Of a stretch of 64,000 nt of DNA, positions 43,119 to 54,184 are shown piece by piece; within the stretch, counting starts at the first letter, position 1; each line of letters opens with the position of its first letter. This DNA is from Sphingomonadaceae bacterium. Its GTDB lineage: Bacteria > Pseudomonadota > Alphaproteobacteria > Sphingomonadales > Sphingomonadaceae. Location of the stretch: contig CANFXW010000010.1 of NCBI GenBank assembly GCA_947451145.1, positions 1 to 64,000 of the forward strand. The letters are read 5' to 3'. A model generated the notes under the pieces. The model worked only from the letters and a program-made list of their open reading frames with translations. It searched no databases and had not been told where the DNA came from. The position numbers and the translations under genes are program-made.

Positions 43119-43146
43119 GGGAGCGGAGCAATCCGCTCCCTTTTTT
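43119..43146 (+). terminator. Intrinsic terminator of the TonB operon
   Basis: GGGAGCGGA-GCAA-TCCGCTCCC followed by TTTTTT: a perfect 9-bp stem with a tetraloop and a T-run, 42 bases after the exbD stop. Confidence 0.92.
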
Positions 43147-43165
43147 GTTGTGGCGATGGGCATAG

Positions 43166-43194
43166 ACTCCCCCTCCCGCCTGCGGGAGGGGAGT
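43166..43194. repeat. Single family C hairpin unit
   Basis: ACTCCCC-type and GGGGAGT arms around CTCCCGCCTGCGGGAG form a near-perfect palindrome immediately after the TonB operon terminator. It shares the CCCTCCCGC/GCGGGAGGG core with the inverted pair at 22791-22899. Confidence 0.8.
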
Positions 43195-43476
43195 CAGCAG
43201 CAAAAACCATTTTCCTACTTCCCCGCGCTTTGACAAACTGCTGGTCGCTCTTTGAACCTGTCCATCACGGCATTCCGCCAACCCGCGCGGGTGCAGCAGC
43301 AGGGGAGGGATAATCTATTTTCCCCCCGTCAACCTCGCGGTCAATCCGGGCCGGTTTTCCGCAGAATTTCGCCACAAAATGCAGCCGTGGCGAGGTTGAC
43401 AAGGTGTCAACTGTGTCAACCTCAAATCGCGCACCTCGAACCCGGATTGATAATGCCGCGCCCTGCCATTCGAAGT
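43195..43476. other. Intergenic region with a TGTCAAC inverted repeat
   Basis: No gene is evident. The notable structure is GAGGTTGACA (43392-43401) and TGTCAACCTC (43414-43423), a perfect 10-bp inverted repeat with a further GTGTCAAC copy inside the loop, so TGTCAAC-like words occur three times in 32 bases. It could be an operator or another dispersed element. Confidence 0.5.
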
Positions 43477-43653
43477 GGTTCACGCAGAGATCGCAGAGAA
43501 GAAATGGAGGCGCAGAGGTGTAGTGTCTGCGGCGAAGCCGCACTCTGTCTCACGCAATCCCCAGCACGAACCCTCGGAATCAGGAACGAGCCTGCGGCTC
43601 AGCGATTCCTCTCTCCCTGTGTCTCTCCTTCTTCTCTGCGCCTCTGCGTGAAC
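43477..43653. repeat. Long palindromic element, family B
   Basis: Ends GGTTCACGCAGAGA and GCGCCTCTGCGTGAAC are complementary over 12 bases, then continue after a bulge. The interior contains GCGGCGAAGCCGC. The last base of the element is the first base of the reverse-strand helicase stop codon, so the helicase frame ends exactly at the repeat boundary. Confidence 0.85.
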
Positions 43654-46073
43654 TAATCCCCGCGCATCGCCAGACCGACCAGACTCTCGGCCTCGATCAG
43701 CAGCTCATCGTCAGCCGCTCCCGCTGGCAGGCTTTCGCGGCCGATCATCACCAGCACCGGAACCGCCATCGGCGAAACGCGGTCCAGTTCAACATGGACA
43801 AGCCGCTCGCCCGCCCGCTCCAGCACCTGCGCCAAGCGCTCGACATCGGTCAGCCGGACGCGGGCATCGGCCCAGGCGGCTTCGATCAGTACATGATCGG
43901 GCTCGTGTTTGCGCAGCACATCGTAAATCAGGTCGGTCGAGAAGGTGACCTGCCGCCCCGACTTGCGTTTCCCCGGATGCTGCCGTTCGACCAGCCCGCC
44001 GATCACCGCCGCCTCGCGGAAGGCGCGGCGCAGCAGGTAGCTCTCCTGCACCCATTCGGTGAACTCGTGCGCCAGAATGTCGGCAGAGAGCAGCGCCGCT
44101 GGATCGCTGACCGGCTTCAACCCCCAGACTGCCAGCGCATAGTCATTGGCGACAAAACCCAGCGGCGAAAGCCCGCGCTCCTCCATCCGCCGGGTTATCA
44201 GCATGCCGAGCGACTGGTTGGCGTTCCAGCCTTCGAAGGTGTAAAACACCGAATAGTGGCGGTTCTGGTGCGGGAAACTCTCGACCAGCAGCTCGTCCGG
44301 CCCGGGCAGGCGGCTGCGCCAGTCCTGCATCTCGAGCCACTCGCGCACGTCATCTGGAAACCGCGCCCAGCCTGCCCGATCAACGATCATCGTCCGCACC
44401 CGTCCGGCAAGGTGCGTCGAAATCGGCATCCGCGCGCCCATGTAGCTCGGGATCTGCCCGGCCTTCTTGGCGGCCCGGACGATCAGCTCGAGATCGCGCA
44501 GGCTCTCCACCTCAAGGTCCATCCCGGCAAAGCGGATCGTATCCCCCGGCCGCAGGCTCGCGCCAAAGCTCTCTTCCACCTTGCCGAGATCGCGGCCATT
44601 GCGGAAGCGGACTTGGAGCATCTCGGAATCGACGATGATCCCGGCATTCATCCGGTGCCGCGCGGCATGCTCGGGATGGGTCAGCCGCCAGATGCCCGCC
44701 TTGTCCCGCACGATCCGCTTGAACCGCTCATAGGCACGCAGCGAATAGCCGCCGGTCGCGACGAAATCGAGCACGCGGGAGAGCGCCGGTGCATCAAGCC
44801 AGCCATAGGGCTGCGCCAGCCTGAGTTCGGCCAGCAGATCGATCTCGTCAAACGGCCCGGCACAGGCCAGCGCCATCACATGCTGGGCGAGCACATCCAG
44901 ACTGCCCGGGCGGAAGTCCTCGCCATCGCGCTGGCCCTCGTCGACCGCCGCCTTTGCCGCCATGGCCTCAAGGTATTCAAAGCGGTTGCCCGGCACCAGA
45001 ACCGCGCGGCTCGGGCAATCAAGCCGGTGGTTTGCCCGTCCGATCCGCTGCAACAGCCGCGACGATCCCTTGGGAGCACCCATCTGCACGACGAGATCGA
45101 TGTCCCCCCAATCAACGCCGAGATCGAGGCTGGCAGTACAGACCAGAGCCCGAAGCTCGCCGCGCGCCATCGCCCCTTCCACCTTGCGCCGTGCCTCTTT
45201 GGACAGCGAGCCGTGGTGGATGCCGATCGGCAGCGTCTCCTCGTTCGCATCCCACAGCAGGCGGAAGATCAGTTCGGCGAGGAACCGCGTGTTGGCAAAG
45301 ACCAGCGTAGTGCGGTTCGCCTTGATCGCCGCCATCAGCTGCGGGATTGCCCATGTCGCGGCGTGGCCAGACCAGGGCACCCGCTCTTCTTCGGGAAGCA
45401 GCACGGTAACCTCGGGCGCGGCCCCCTTCTCGCCCTCGACCAGCGTGGCGCTATCGGGATCGCCACCCGGCGCGAGCCAGCTGCGGAAGCCCCGGGGATC
45501 GGCAATCGTCGCCGAGAGCGCCACCCGCTGCATCTCCGGCGCGAGGGTCTGAAGCCGCGCGAGCGAGAGCGACAGCAGGTCGCCGCGCTTGGAGGTGGCG
45601 AAGGCGTGGACCTCGTCGACCACGACCCGCTTGAGCGTGGAGCACAGCGTGGCGCTCTCAGGGTAAGACAGCAGCAGCGAGAGCGATTCCGGCGTTGTCA
45701 GCAGAATATGCGGCGGCCGCGCGCGCTGGCGGGCCTTGCGATCCGACGGCGTATCACCACTGCGGGTCTCGATGCGGATGGGTAGGCCAATCTCTGCCAC
45801 CGGCGTCAGCAGGTTGCGCTGCACATCGTGCGCCAGCGCCTTCAGCGGCGAGATGTAGAGCGTGTGCAGCCCCTCGCCGGGAGCATCATTGCCAGCAAAC
45901 TCGGCCAGCGTCGGCAGGAACCCGGCGAGCGTCTTGCCCGCGCCGGTATCGGCGGTGAGCAGGGCGTGGCGCCCGCTCTGCGCCACTGCCAGCATCTCCG
46001 CCTGATGCCGCCGCAAGCGCCATCCGCGCGCGGCGAACCATTGTGCAATGGATGGGGGAAGCGTGGCGGGCAT
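43653..46073 (-). CDS. Ligase-associated DNA damage response DEXH-box helicase (Lhr-like)
   Basis: An 806-residue SF2 helicase. Walker A ADTGAGKTL is at about 42-49, DEVH at 153-156, SATIADPRGF is motif III, and the second RecA domain has LVCTASLDLGVDWGDIDLVV and LLQRIGRANHRLD. The C-terminal winged-helix and Lhr-core regions continue to about 800. Relatives of this length occur beside ATP-dependent ligase, a nuclease and a phosphoesterase; none of these is adjacent here. The ATG overlaps the stop of the upstream DUF2339 gene by one base. Confidence 0.9.
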   Translation of the reverse strand: MPATLPPSIAQWFAARGWRLRRHQAEMLAVAQSGRHALLTADTGAGKTLAGFLPTLAEFAGNDAPGEGLHTLYISPLKALAHDVQRNLLTPVAEIGLPIRIETRSGDTPSDRKARQRARPPHILLTTPESLSLLLSYPESATLCSTLKRVVVDEVHAFATSKRGDLLSLSLARLQTLAPEMQRVALSATIADPRGFRSWLAPGGDPDSATLVEGEKGAAPEVTVLLPEEERVPWSGHAATWAIPQLMAAIKANRTTLVFANTRFLAELIFRLLWDANEETLPIGIHHGSLSKEARRKVEGAMARGELRALVCTASLDLGVDWGDIDLVVQMGAPKGSSRLLQRIGRANHRLDCPSRAVLVPGNRFEYLEAMAAKAAVDEGQRDGEDFRPGSLDVLAQHVMALACAGPFDEIDLLAELRLAQPYGWLDAPALSRVLDFVATGGYSLRAYERFKRIVRDKAGIWRLTHPEHAARHRMNAGIIVDSEMLQVRFRNGRDLGKVEESFGASLRPGDTIRFAGMDLEVESLRDLELIVRAAKKAGQIPSYMGARMPISTHLAGRVRTMIVDRAGWARFPDDVREWLEMQDWRSRLPGPDELLVESFPHQNRHYSVFYTFEGWNANQSLGMLITRRMEERGLSPLGFVANDYALAVWGLKPVSDPAALLSADILAHEFTEWVQESYLLRRAFREAAVIGGLVERQHPGKRKSGRQVTFSTDLIYDVLRKHEPDHVLIEAAWADARVRLTDVERLAQVLERAGERLVHVELDRVSPMAVPVLVMIGRESLPAGAADDELLIEAESLVGLAMRGD

Positions 46074-49054
46074 CAGCCCCCTTTGTCACTTGCGCTATCA
46101 GGCCTCAGGTAGCGCGAGTAAAGCCAGCCGATGCCGATCAGGCTGAAGCCGAGCGCAAGGAACGAGGCTATGCGGCCCAGCCCTTGCAGACCCGAGGCAT
46201 CGAACAGGAACACCTTGCCCACCGCGCCGAGCATCAGGACCAGCGAGGCAATCCGCCAGTCCCTAGCGCCGCGCCGGATACCCCAGCCGAGGAAGGCCAG
46301 CCCCAGCACGACAGCAAGGAGCGAGCGGCCGATATTCTCTGCCTGACTCACTCCGGACACCGTCAACAGCGATCCCACAAAGATTTGGCGCAGGCTGGCA
46401 TAGGATAGCAGCACGATCACCAGCATCTGGAGGATGGCGCCGGGGCGCGCGATCAGGCGGGTCTGCGCGGGCAGCATTGCCGCCAGCAGCACCGGCGCTC
46501 CAATGGCAATGCCGAACGACGGGATCAGCAGATTGACCAGCGGCCACGGCCCCACCGTCTGCCCGGCAAACAGCGGGTTGTGCAGCAGGAGCGAGTAGAT
46601 GAGGCTGTGCGCTGTTCCGAGCAAGACCAGCACGGCTCCGGCATTGGGCCGCTGCGCCAACTTCCACAGCGCAATGCCTGCACCGATCAGCAGCAGCTCC
46701 CAGACAGTCCGCTCGGCAAGGCCAAGATGGAGGAACTGCGCCGGGTCAGCCACGTGGAACAGATGCTTGTAGAGCACGTGCCCGCCGATCAGGGCGAGGA
46801 CACCACCGACAGCCATGGCCAAGCGCTGCACCAAGGCAGGCAGCGCAGCCCGCTCGAGCCACAGGGCGCCGAGCACCACTGCGGTCGGTGCGATCAACTG
46901 GCGCAGGGTCGGAGCGATATTTGGCAGTGCGGTTACCAGCAGTGGCTCCCCTACCAGCGATAGCAGAGCCGCAAGCAGCCAGGTGAACAGCGGGTCAAGC
47001 GCCCACAGCAGGGCGACAACAGCAAAGGCCCCAATCGCCGGCCACAGCGCCAGTTCACGCCGCTGCTTCATCGCGAAGGCACAGGCCGCAGCGGCCAGCG
47101 CCGAGCTGAGGCCCAGCCACTGCCAAGGCACCACTTGCGCGATCAGGCCATAGGCGAGCAGCGCTGCCGCCGCTTGCAGCGCCATTGCCGCGAGCCAGGG
47201 CCGCAGCCGCCAGGCAAAGAGCGATGCAGCGGCAGTCAGCGCAGTCCAGCGGATCAGGGCATGGGGCAGCGAAACAGGGCGGACATCGATGGCGCTCACC
47301 AGCCGGTCCATCTCGGTGTAGTCATAGCCGGTGATCAACAGTCCCAGAGTGCCGATCACCAGATAGACCAGTGCACCGATGCTCAGCAGGCGGCTCTTGG
47401 CCATGCCTGCCAGCATGACGAGTGCAGCGGCCACTCCGGCAATCGCCACCGGCTCTGCCCATTCGTCGAGACCGGTGATGGCCGCAACGATAACCAGCAG
47501 GCCGCTCGCCATGGCCAGCAGGGCAAAGCTCGGGCTTGGCCGGTTCGCCACCTGCTTCCACCCGAGCAAGGCCCCGGCAGCCGGAACAAGGGCAAAGACC
47601 AGCGCCAGCAGGGCAAAGCGCGTGTCCTGCCCGGCGAGACCATGATTGAACTGCGCATTGGCAATGAAGTCCCCCGCCAGTGCCATGCCGGCGAGCTGTC
47701 CGGCCTGCAGGAGGTCGGTGCCACCGCGCCATAGCCGCGACAGAGCAACTCCGCCGAACAGGGCGATGATCACGGCCATGACGACGGTGAACAGCATGAG
47801 GCCCGGATCGGGCCACAGCGAGGTGAGGAACAGTCCCGATGCCAGCGGCACAACCAGCGCCCGGCGCAGGCTCTCCTCTTGCCGTGACAGCCATACGAAG
47901 CCAAGCGACAGCAGCCCGTAAAGCCCCCAGGTCAGCGCCGAATAGCCGCCCTGCTGCACCAGAACGGCAATCTCAAGGGCTGCGATCACGCCGCTGGCGG
48001 CACGCAGCGCTACGGCGCGTGAATCGTCGGTGGCAAACAGCGGCAGCGCGAGCCCGAGCAGCAGGATCAGCGCGCCGACCGAGAAAGTCGCGACCTGGCT
48101 CAGGCCGCCAAGCGCGATCAGCACCACGGTCCAGCCCATGCCGCCGATCAGTGCGGTTACCCCCAGCCAGAACCACTTTTGGCGCCGCGAAAGCAAGGCA
48201 AGACTGCCGATCACAATCGCCAGATAGGCGCATAGCATCGGCACGTTGGGCGCATCGCTGCGCACCAGCGCAGGCGTCGCGAGACCGCCGACGAGGCCGA
48301 GCACCGCACTCGGCACGCCAAAGCGCAGCGACAGGCCCATGGCCAGCGCGGTGATCGCGGCAAGTCCGGCAAAGGCCAGTCCCGGCGAGATCAGGTGATA
48401 GAGGTTCGCAGCGGAAAGCGTCGCGGCATAGAGCGCGCCAAGCCCTGCGCCCGAAAGTGCCTGAGCCACACGCGGATCCTGCACCTTGTCGGCATGACGG
48501 CGGGCGAATTCCGCGCCGCCGATCAGGATCGAACCGAACAGCAGGCCCATGATTACGCGCACCGTGGGCGAGAGCAGGCCGGAATCGATCGAATATTTGA
48601 CCATCAGCACGGCAGCGACAATCAGCGTCACTCCGCCCGCCCAGATCGGCAGCTTGCGCCCGAACAGGTCTTCGAAACTGGTCGAACGGATGGCAGAGGT
48701 TGGTTCTTCGGCTTCTGCGGCGTGTGAAGGCGCAGGTGGAATCTCATCTGCCTCCTGCGACAGGAATTCGGGGCCGCGTGCCGCATTGGCCATAACCTTG
48801 CGCAGCAGGTCTTCGCGCGGGGTCTCGTCAATAACGACAGCCGGAGCTGGCGCGACCGGTTCGGGTTCCGGTTCAGGCACTATCGCTTCGGGCACGGCTT
48901 CGACAGGCGTGGCGGGCTGCACCGCGCTTGCCTGAACATGTTCAAGTGGCACAAATCCCTCGCGCATCCGCCGTTCCAGCCGCCTCAGCCGGTCCCGGTG
49001 GTCCATCACCATCAGGAACAGGCCAATCACCGCCAGAAAGAGAATCGCTGTCAT
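46073..49054 (-). CDS. DUF2339 giant multi-pass membrane protein
   Basis: A 993-residue protein. After one N-terminal membrane segment and an acidic/proline cytoplasmic or periplasmic region (about 20-135), nearly the whole remainder is made of closely spaced hydrophobic helices, probably well over twenty. The motif [20 protein letters not shown] at the start of the multi-pass part and [20 protein letters not shown] near the C terminus are DUF2339 hallmarks. Function is unknown. Coupled to the repair helicase downstream and divergent from dxs. Confidence 0.9.
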   Translation of the reverse strand: MTAILFLAVIGLFLMVMDHRDRLRRLERRMREGFVPLEHVQASAVQPATPVEAVPEAIVPEPEPEPVAPAPAVVIDETPREDLLRKVMANAARGPEFLSQEADEIPPAPSHAAEAEEPTSAIRSTSFEDLFGRKLPIWAGGVTLIVAAVLMVKYSIDSGLLSPTVRVIMGLLFGSILIGGAEFARRHADKVQDPRVAQALSGAGLGALYAATLSAANLYHLISPGLAFAGLAAITALAMGLSLRFGVPSAVLGLVGGLATPALVRSDAPNVPMLCAYLAIVIGSLALLSRRQKWFWLGVTALIGGMGWTVVLIALGGLSQVATFSVGALILLLGLALPLFATDDSRAVALRAASGVIAALEIAVLVQQGGYSALTWGLYGLLSLGFVWLSRQEESLRRALVVPLASGLFLTSLWPDPGLMLFTVVMAVIIALFGGVALSRLWRGGTDLLQAGQLAGMALAGDFIANAQFNHGLAGQDTRFALLALVFALVPAAGALLGWKQVANRPSPSFALLAMASGLLVIVAAITGLDEWAEPVAIAGVAAALVMLAGMAKSRLLSIGALVYLVIGTLGLLITGYDYTEMDRLVSAIDVRPVSLPHALIRWTALTAAASLFAWRLRPWLAAMALQAAAALLAYGLIAQVVPWQWLGLSSALAAAACAFAMKQRRELALWPAIGAFAVVALLWALDPLFTWLLAALLSLVGEPLLVTALPNIAPTLRQLIAPTAVVLGALWLERAALPALVQRLAMAVGGVLALIGGHVLYKHLFHVADPAQFLHLGLAERTVWELLLIGAGIALWKLAQRPNAGAVLVLLGTAHSLIYSLLLHNPLFAGQTVGPWPLVNLLIPSFGIAIGAPVLLAAMLPAQTRLIARPGAILQMLVIVLLSYASLRQIFVGSLLTVSGVSQAENIGRSLLAVVLGLAFLGWGIRRGARDWRIASLVLMLGAVGKVFLFDASGLQGLGRIASFLALGFSLIGIGWLYSRYLRPDSASDKGG

Positions 49055-49208
49055 GCCCAGCCCCCACGATTGCGGAGGCAGTCAGCTTGCCGCACTCCTG
49101 AGCGCAGACTGTACCGACTTCCCCTTGCGATCAATAGTTTCCACCGGGTGCATGAAGGCCGACTGCTTTCAATCGACTTGGCACTTCCACCTGTGTAAGG
49201 GCGGAAGG

Positions 49209-51131
49209 ATGAGCCCCGATCCGGCCACCCCTCTGCTCGATACGGTCGATACGCCAGACGATCTGCGCAAGCTGGCCCCTGCCCAATTGCGCCAGCTCGC
49301 CGATGAGCTGCGCAGCGAGATGATTGCCGCTGTCGGTCAGACCGGCGGGCATCTTGGCTCCGGCCTGGGCGTGGTCGAGCTGACCGTGGCGATCCACTAT
49401 GTGTTCAACACGCCCGATGACCGGCTGGTCTGGGACGTTGGCCATCAAGCCTATCCGCACAAGATCATCACCGGCCGCCGCAGCCGCATTCGCACGATCC
49501 GGCAGGGCGGAGGCCTTTCTGGCTTTACCAAGCGCAGCGAGAGTGAATACGATCCGTTCGGCACGGCGCACTCGTCCACCTCGATCTCGGCGGCGCTGGG
49601 CTTTGCCGTAGCGAACAGGCTGTCGGGCAAGCCGGGGCGCGGGATCGCGGTGATCGGCGACGGCGCGATGTCTGCGGGCATGGCCTATGAGGCGATGAAC
49701 AATGCCAAGGCGGCGGGCAACCGCCTGGTCGTCATCCTCAATGACAACGACATGTCGATTGCGCCGCCGGTGGGCGGGCTTTCTGCCTATCTCGCCCGGC
49801 TGGTAAGCTCGCGCCCGTTCCTGCGGGTAAGGGACATCGCCCGGCGCATCTCACGCCACTTGCCAGAGGCGCTGCACAAGGCGGCACGCAAGACTGACGA
49901 ATTTGCTCGCGGCATGGCCATGGGCGGCACCCTGTTTGAAGAGCTGGGGCTCTATTACGTCGGTCCGATTGATGGCCATAACCTTGATCAGCTGGTGCCG
50001 ATCCTAGAGAATGTGCGCGATGCTGCCGAGGGCCCGTGCCTGATCCACGTCGTTACCAAGAAGGGCAAGGGTTATGCTCCGGCAGAGGCTGCCGACGACA
50101 AATATCATGGCGTGCAGAAATTTGATGTGATCACCGGCGAGCAGGTTAAGGGCGCCAGCGGTCCGCCGAGCTATACCAATGTCTTTGCGCATGCGCTGAT
50201 TGCCGAAGGCCAGCGCGATGACACGATCTGCGCGATCACTGCGGCCATGCCCAGCGGCACCGGGCTCGACAAGTTTGCGGAACTGTTCCCTGACCGCTCG
50301 TTCGATGTCGGCATTGCCGAGCAGCACGCCGTCACCTTTGCCGCAGGCCTCGCCGCGCAGGGTATGCGGCCGTTCTGCGCGATCTATTCCACTTTCCTAC
50401 AGCGCGCTTTCGATCAGGTGGTCCACGATGTGGCGATCCAGAATCTGCCAGTGCGCTTCGCGATTGACCGCGCGGGACTGGTTGGCGCGGACGGGGCGAC
50501 GCACGCCGGTTCGTTCGACATCACCTATCTTGCTACCCTGCCCAATCTGGTCGTCATGGCAGCGGCAGACGAGGCCGAGCTGGTCCACATGACGCACACG
50601 GCGGCGCTGCATGATGCGGGCCCGATCGCCTTCCGCTACCCACGCGGTAATGGGGTCGGTGTAGCGCATCCCGAAGTGCCGCAGCGTCTGGAAATCGGCA
50701 AAGGCCGGATTGTCCGCCACGGGACCAAGATCGCCCTGCTCTCGCTTGGCACGCGGCTGGCCGAGAGCCTGAAGGCAGCCGATCAACTGGAGGCCAAGGG
50801 CCTCTCCACCACCGTCGCCGACCTGCGCTTTGCCAAGCCGCTCGACGAAGAGCTGATCCGCAAGCTGATGGCGACGCATGACGTGATCGTCACGGTTGAG
50901 GAAGGTTCAATCGGCGGCCTCGGCGCCCATGTGCTGACCATGGCCAGCGACGAAGGGCTGACCGATGCCGGCCTGACCATCCGCACCATGCGTTTGCCAG
51001 ATGTGTTCCAGGATCAGGATTCGCCCGAGAAGCAATACGACGCCGCCGGCCTCAATGCCCCGCAGATTGTCGAGACGGTGCTGAAGGCACTGCGCTGGAA
51101 CGACGCGGGAGTTGGGGAAGTTCGGGCTTGA
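49209..51131 (+). CDS. dxs: 1-deoxy-D-xylulose-5-phosphate synthase
   Basis: A 640-residue thiamine-diphosphate enzyme, the entry step of the MEP isoprenoid pathway. [36 protein letters not shown], the ThDP motif [51 protein letters not shown] and [18 protein letters not shown] are all present. The ATG at 49209 follows GGCGGAAGG; an upstream in-frame ATG is inside the divergent DUF2339 start region. Its TGA overlaps the TTG start of the next gene. Confidence 0.95.
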   Translation: MSPDPATPLLDTVDTPDDLRKLAPAQLRQLADELRSEMIAAVGQTGGHLGSGLGVVELTVAIHYVFNTPDDRLVWDVGHQAYPHKIITGRRSRIRTIRQGGGLSGFTKRSESEYDPFGTAHSSTSISAALGFAVANRLSGKPGRGIAVIGDGAMSAGMAYEAMNNAKAAGNRLVVILNDNDMSIAPPVGGLSAYLARLVSSRPFLRVRDIARRISRHLPEALHKAARKTDEFARGMAMGGTLFEELGLYYVGPIDGHNLDQLVPILENVRDAAEGPCLIHVVTKKGKGYAPAEAADDKYHGVQKFDVITGEQVKGASGPPSYTNVFAHALIAEGQRDDTICAITAAMPSGTGLDKFAELFPDRSFDVGIAEQHAVTFAAGLAAQGMRPFCAIYSTFLQRAFDQVVHDVAIQNLPVRFAIDRAGLVGADGATHAGSFDITYLATLPNLVVMAAADEAELVHMTHTAALHDAGPIAFRYPRGNGVGVAHPEVPQRLEIGKGRIVRHGTKIALLSLGTRLAESLKAADQLEAKGLSTTVADLRFAKPLDEELIRKLMATHDVIVTVEEGSIGGLGAHVLTMASDEGLTDAGLTIRTMRLPDVFQDQDSPEKQYDAAGLNAPQIVETVLKALRWNDAGVGEVRA

Positions 51132-51544
51132 GAGAGTTCGCTCTCGTTGCAGGCGTCGTTGTTGCTGTATTTGCTTGGATCTATGTCGCTGGCGGGCGGA
51201 ACCTGAAGCGCATGAAGTTGGCGCTGGCACGGCGACGGCCAAGTCCGACCCGCGAAGAATTTATCTCGATGCTCGCCGAAAGTTGCGAGGCTGACATTGC
51301 AGAGCTGCTGTGGGACGAGCTTTTCGTATTCTACAAGCCCGACATGACACCGCACCCCGATGACGATGTCATTCAGGATATGCCAATCGACGGCGAGGAG
51401 CCTAACGACTGGCTTTCCGAATTCTGCAAACGCAATAGCCTGAGATTGAAAGACATCACTGACTGGCCGAAAGACCAGTCAGCAACAGTCCGCAATCTTG
51501 CAAGCTGGTTTTCCGAAAACCGCAAGCGTTTGGTGCAGTCCTAG
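51128..51544 (+). CDS. Hypothetical protein, N-terminal anchor plus acidic domain
   Basis: A 138-residue protein starting at a TTG that overlaps the dxs stop by four bases (TTGA). Residues about 4-22 are a membrane helix, followed by a basic stretch ([15 protein letters not shown]) and an acidic soluble domain ([33 protein letters not shown]) that recalls the small DUF1493 fold. I hold the family match weakly. The overlap suggests translation after dxs, but a functional link is unproven. Confidence 0.6.
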   Translation: MREFALVAGVVVAVFAWIYVAGGRNLKRMKLALARRRPSPTREEFISMLAESCEADIAELLWDELFVFYKPDMTPHPDDDVIQDMPIDGEEPNDWLSEFCKRNSLRLKDITDWPKDQSATVRNLASWFSENRKRLVQS

Positions 51545-51553
51545 ATTGCCCCC

Positions 51554-53575
51554 TTATTTCACCCCGTGCATCAGCCGCTTGAGCGGCCATGACAGCACCA
51601 GCAGTGCCGCACCAAGGCCAATCGCCCAGAGGCTGATCGTGGTGAACACGCCGACATAGGTATCAAGGCTGACCTTCATGTTGGTCACCTGTCCGCCCAC
51701 AGTCTCGACGCTGGCGTTACCGGCTACGATGCCTGCAACATATTGCGCCACGGCAATCGAGAGGAACCACACGCCCATCATCATGCCGACGATCCGGGCA
51801 ATCGAAAGCTTGGTGATCATCGACAGGCCAACCGGCGAGATGCACAGCTCGGCCACCGAATGGATCAGATAGAGCCCGGCCAGCCAGACCATGCCGACCT
51901 TGAACTCGCTATCGGCGAACTGCGAACCCCAGACCAGCAGAAGGAAGCCCAGGCCGACACCCATCAGTGCGATGCCGAATTTGACCGGGATCGGCGGCTC
52001 GAGCCCGCGGCGGGCCAGCGCATTCCACATCATGCTGAACACTGGCGCGAGCGCGACGATGAACAGCGCGTTGAAGATCTGGGTCTGTCCGGCTGGCATC
52101 ACATAGACCGCCTCGCTGCCAAAGCCGTTCAGCCGGGCAATGTGCATGCCAATCACGCCGAGCGCGGCGATTACGCTGAAAGCATTGCGCATCGTGCGCT
52201 TTACCGCCGGCCCCTCTCCATTCGAGAAGAACCAATAGGCCAGCGCGCTCACCCCGCCGAACACGGCGATGAAGAACAGGTAATAGCTGGCGGGTGATGC
52301 GCGGAACATGGCGAATAGCGGCCCGGTCCAGCCGATTTCAAGCACGGTATTGCGCTCGGCAAACAGGGTGAGCGATGAACCGGCCTGTTCGAACAGGGTC
52401 CAGAACACGGTGTTGAATACGATCAACACCATGGCGGCGAACATCATTTCGAACTCCTTGCGGCTGCCCGCCGTGAAGGACCAAATGAGGATTCCCGGAA
52501 CCGCCACGAGGAAAGTGCCGAACATCAACTTGCCCATGATAGGCAGGCCGAGGAAATAGCCGACAAAGCCTTCGCCAGCCTTTGGCGCGACATAGCCCAT
52601 CAGGTTGTTGAACAGGAACCAGACCAGCGGGATCGCCAGCAGTGCGCCGCCATAGACCATCCAGTCCTTGCTGGCGCTGGCCCCTTCAGGCCGGTCACCA
52701 TAGCCATCAAGCCGCCCGCCATCGAACTGGAACAGCAGCCACGAGCAGGTCATGCCAATCGCGGCGAGCCCGAACCCGGCCCACCAGCCGACGGAATCGG
52801 CGAGGATCGGGCAGAAGAACTGCGAGATCAGCGAGCCGAGGTTGATGCCCATGTAGAAGATGGTGAAACCGGCATCGCGCCGCCGGTCACCATCGGCATA
52901 GAGCGAGCCGACAATCGTCGAGATATTGGGCTTGAAGAAGCCGTTGCCGATTGTCACCGAAGCCAGACCGATCAGCAGAATGGCAACGAACAGCGGCGAT
53001 CGCTCGCCGTCCGACTTGAAGCCGTCCTTATCGATCTTGCGCACTTCTTTGCCATCGGCTCCGAGCAGCGAGACGGTCTTGTCGTCGTTGCCCTTGATGA
53101 CCAGCGTCTGCCCATTCATCGCAATCGAGCGGGTTTCCACCTTGTCCTGCTTGACGATGGTAACTTCGTAGCGCTGGCCCTCGATTTCGGCATAGGGCTT
53201 CGCCGCGTCGCCGCCGAAGCACAGCGTGAAATAGCCCGCCGCCATCAGGATCGCGCCGAACTTCACCGACCGCTTCGAGCCAAGCTGGCGGTCAGCAATC
53301 AGGCCGCCAATCAGCGGAGTGAGGTAAACCAGCGCGGTAAAGCCGCCATAGATGGCGGTGCTGGTGGTATCCTTGAACAGGAAATGCTTGGCGAGATAGA
53401 GCGTGAGGATCGCCCGCATGCCGTAATAGCCAAAGCGCTCCCACATCTCGGTGGTGAACAGGCGTTTGAGCTGGGGGGGGTGGCCGAACCAGCCGTTACC
53501 GGATCCGGCCGCGTCGGCAATGTTGCCCGGGATGGCGCCGGGCTCTGCCGCGGCGACGTCAATCTGCATGGTCAT
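51554..53575 (-). CDS. Oligopeptide:H+ symporter, POT/PTR family
   Basis: A 673-residue MFS peptide transporter. The proton-coupling motif ExxER appears as E43-M-W-E46-R47 in TTEMWERFGYYG, and VTIGNGFFKPNIS plus GINLGSLISQF are further POT signatures. Between the third and fourth helices (about residues 122-193) is an unusual hydrophilic, beta-rich insertion (EGQRYEVTIVKQDKVETRS). About 14 membrane helices are expected. It is divergent from a GntR-family regulator gene. Imports di- or tripeptides by family knowledge. Confidence 0.92.
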   Translation of the reverse strand: MTMQIDVAAAEPGAIPGNIADAAGSGNGWFGHPPQLKRLFTTEMWERFGYYGMRAILTLYLAKHFLFKDTTSTAIYGGFTALVYLTPLIGGLIADRQLGSKRSVKFGAILMAAGYFTLCFGGDAAKPYAEIEGQRYEVTIVKQDKVETRSIAMNGQTLVIKGNDDKTVSLLGADGKEVRKIDKDGFKSDGERSPLFVAILLIGLASVTIGNGFFKPNISTIVGSLYADGDRRRDAGFTIFYMGINLGSLISQFFCPILADSVGWWAGFGLAAIGMTCSWLLFQFDGGRLDGYGDRPEGASASKDWMVYGGALLAIPLVWFLFNNLMGYVAPKAGEGFVGYFLGLPIMGKLMFGTFLVAVPGILIWSFTAGSRKEFEMMFAAMVLIVFNTVFWTLFEQAGSSLTLFAERNTVLEIGWTGPLFAMFRASPASYYLFFIAVFGGVSALAYWFFSNGEGPAVKRTMRNAFSVIAALGVIGMHIARLNGFGSEAVYVMPAGQTQIFNALFIVALAPVFSMMWNALARRGLEPPIPVKFGIALMGVGLGFLLLVWGSQFADSEFKVGMVWLAGLYLIHSVAELCISPVGLSMITKLSIARIVGMMMGVWFLSIAVAQYVAGIVAGNASVETVGGQVTNMKVSLDTYVGVFTTISLWAIGLGAALLVLSWPLKRLMHGVK

Positions 53576-53748
53576 CCGGTATGTGCTCCCGCTAATTCTG
53601 ATCGGCGCCTAGGCACCGAACCTGTCATATTGGCGCGCAGACTAGCGGGAAATCGCGCCAAGGGAAGAGGAAGTGATTGCCAAAGAAACCATTTTTGCAC
53701 GACCAAGAGTGATTGCCTGACGCGCTGTATTATGGCAGTGATGCACTG

Positions 53749-54090
53749 ATGATCCAGAACAGTCGCCCCGTCTATCTGAAACTGCGCGATATTATCGCCG
53801 AATCAATCATTGACGGCACCTATGCAGAGGGCGCGATGCTGCCATCGGTGCGCGCATTTGCTGCCGAGCAAGGCGCCAATCCGCTCACCGTTGCCAAGGC
53901 CTACCAGCAATTCCAACTCGACGGCCTCATCGAAGTGCAGCGCGGGGTTGGTATGCTGGTGGCGCACGGCGCGGCAGACAAATTGCGGCAAAGCGAGCGC
54001 GCGGCTTTTCTGGCGCATGAATGGCCCGCTATCCGTTCGCGCATGGACGTGCTGGGAATCGCGCTCAAGGACATTTCCGAAGCGGTATAA
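53749..54090 (+). CDS. GntR family transcriptional regulator, YtrA type
   Basis: A 113-residue protein. RPVYLKLRDIIAESIIDGTY, MLPSVRAFAAEQGANPLTVA, KAYQQFQLDGLIEVQRGVGM is a GntR winged helix, followed by only a short helical tail without a ligand domain, as in the YtrA subfamily. The ATG at 53749 gives the family-typical start MIQNSRPVYLKLR. Partners are usually ABC transporters; here the divergent neighbour is the POT transporter, which it may regulate. Confidence 0.85.
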   Translation: MIQNSRPVYLKLRDIIAESIIDGTYAEGAMLPSVRAFAAEQGANPLTVAKAYQQFQLDGLIEVQRGVGMLVAHGAADKLRQSERAAFLAHEWPAIRSRMDVLGIALKDISEAV

Positions 54091-54184
54091 CTGCCATTTC
54101 CGAAGTTGTGTGGAAGGCGTAACCGACGATTATTCTGCCATTGGCTCGGGCACGTCGCCAAATTGGTAATTTTTCGATAAACTG

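Noticed and set aside
18191..43653. Possible CRISPR arrays, because several direct and inverted repeats are visible
   Set aside because: Copies are kilobases apart, palindromic over long arms, lack regular spacers and have no cas genes nearby.
43794..45785. A 663-codon forward reading frame opposite the Lhr-like helicase
   Set aside because: It is the mirror of a high-G+C gene: low-complexity, Arg/Gln/Asp-rich, no family motifs, and the reverse strand encodes a complete DEVH helicase.
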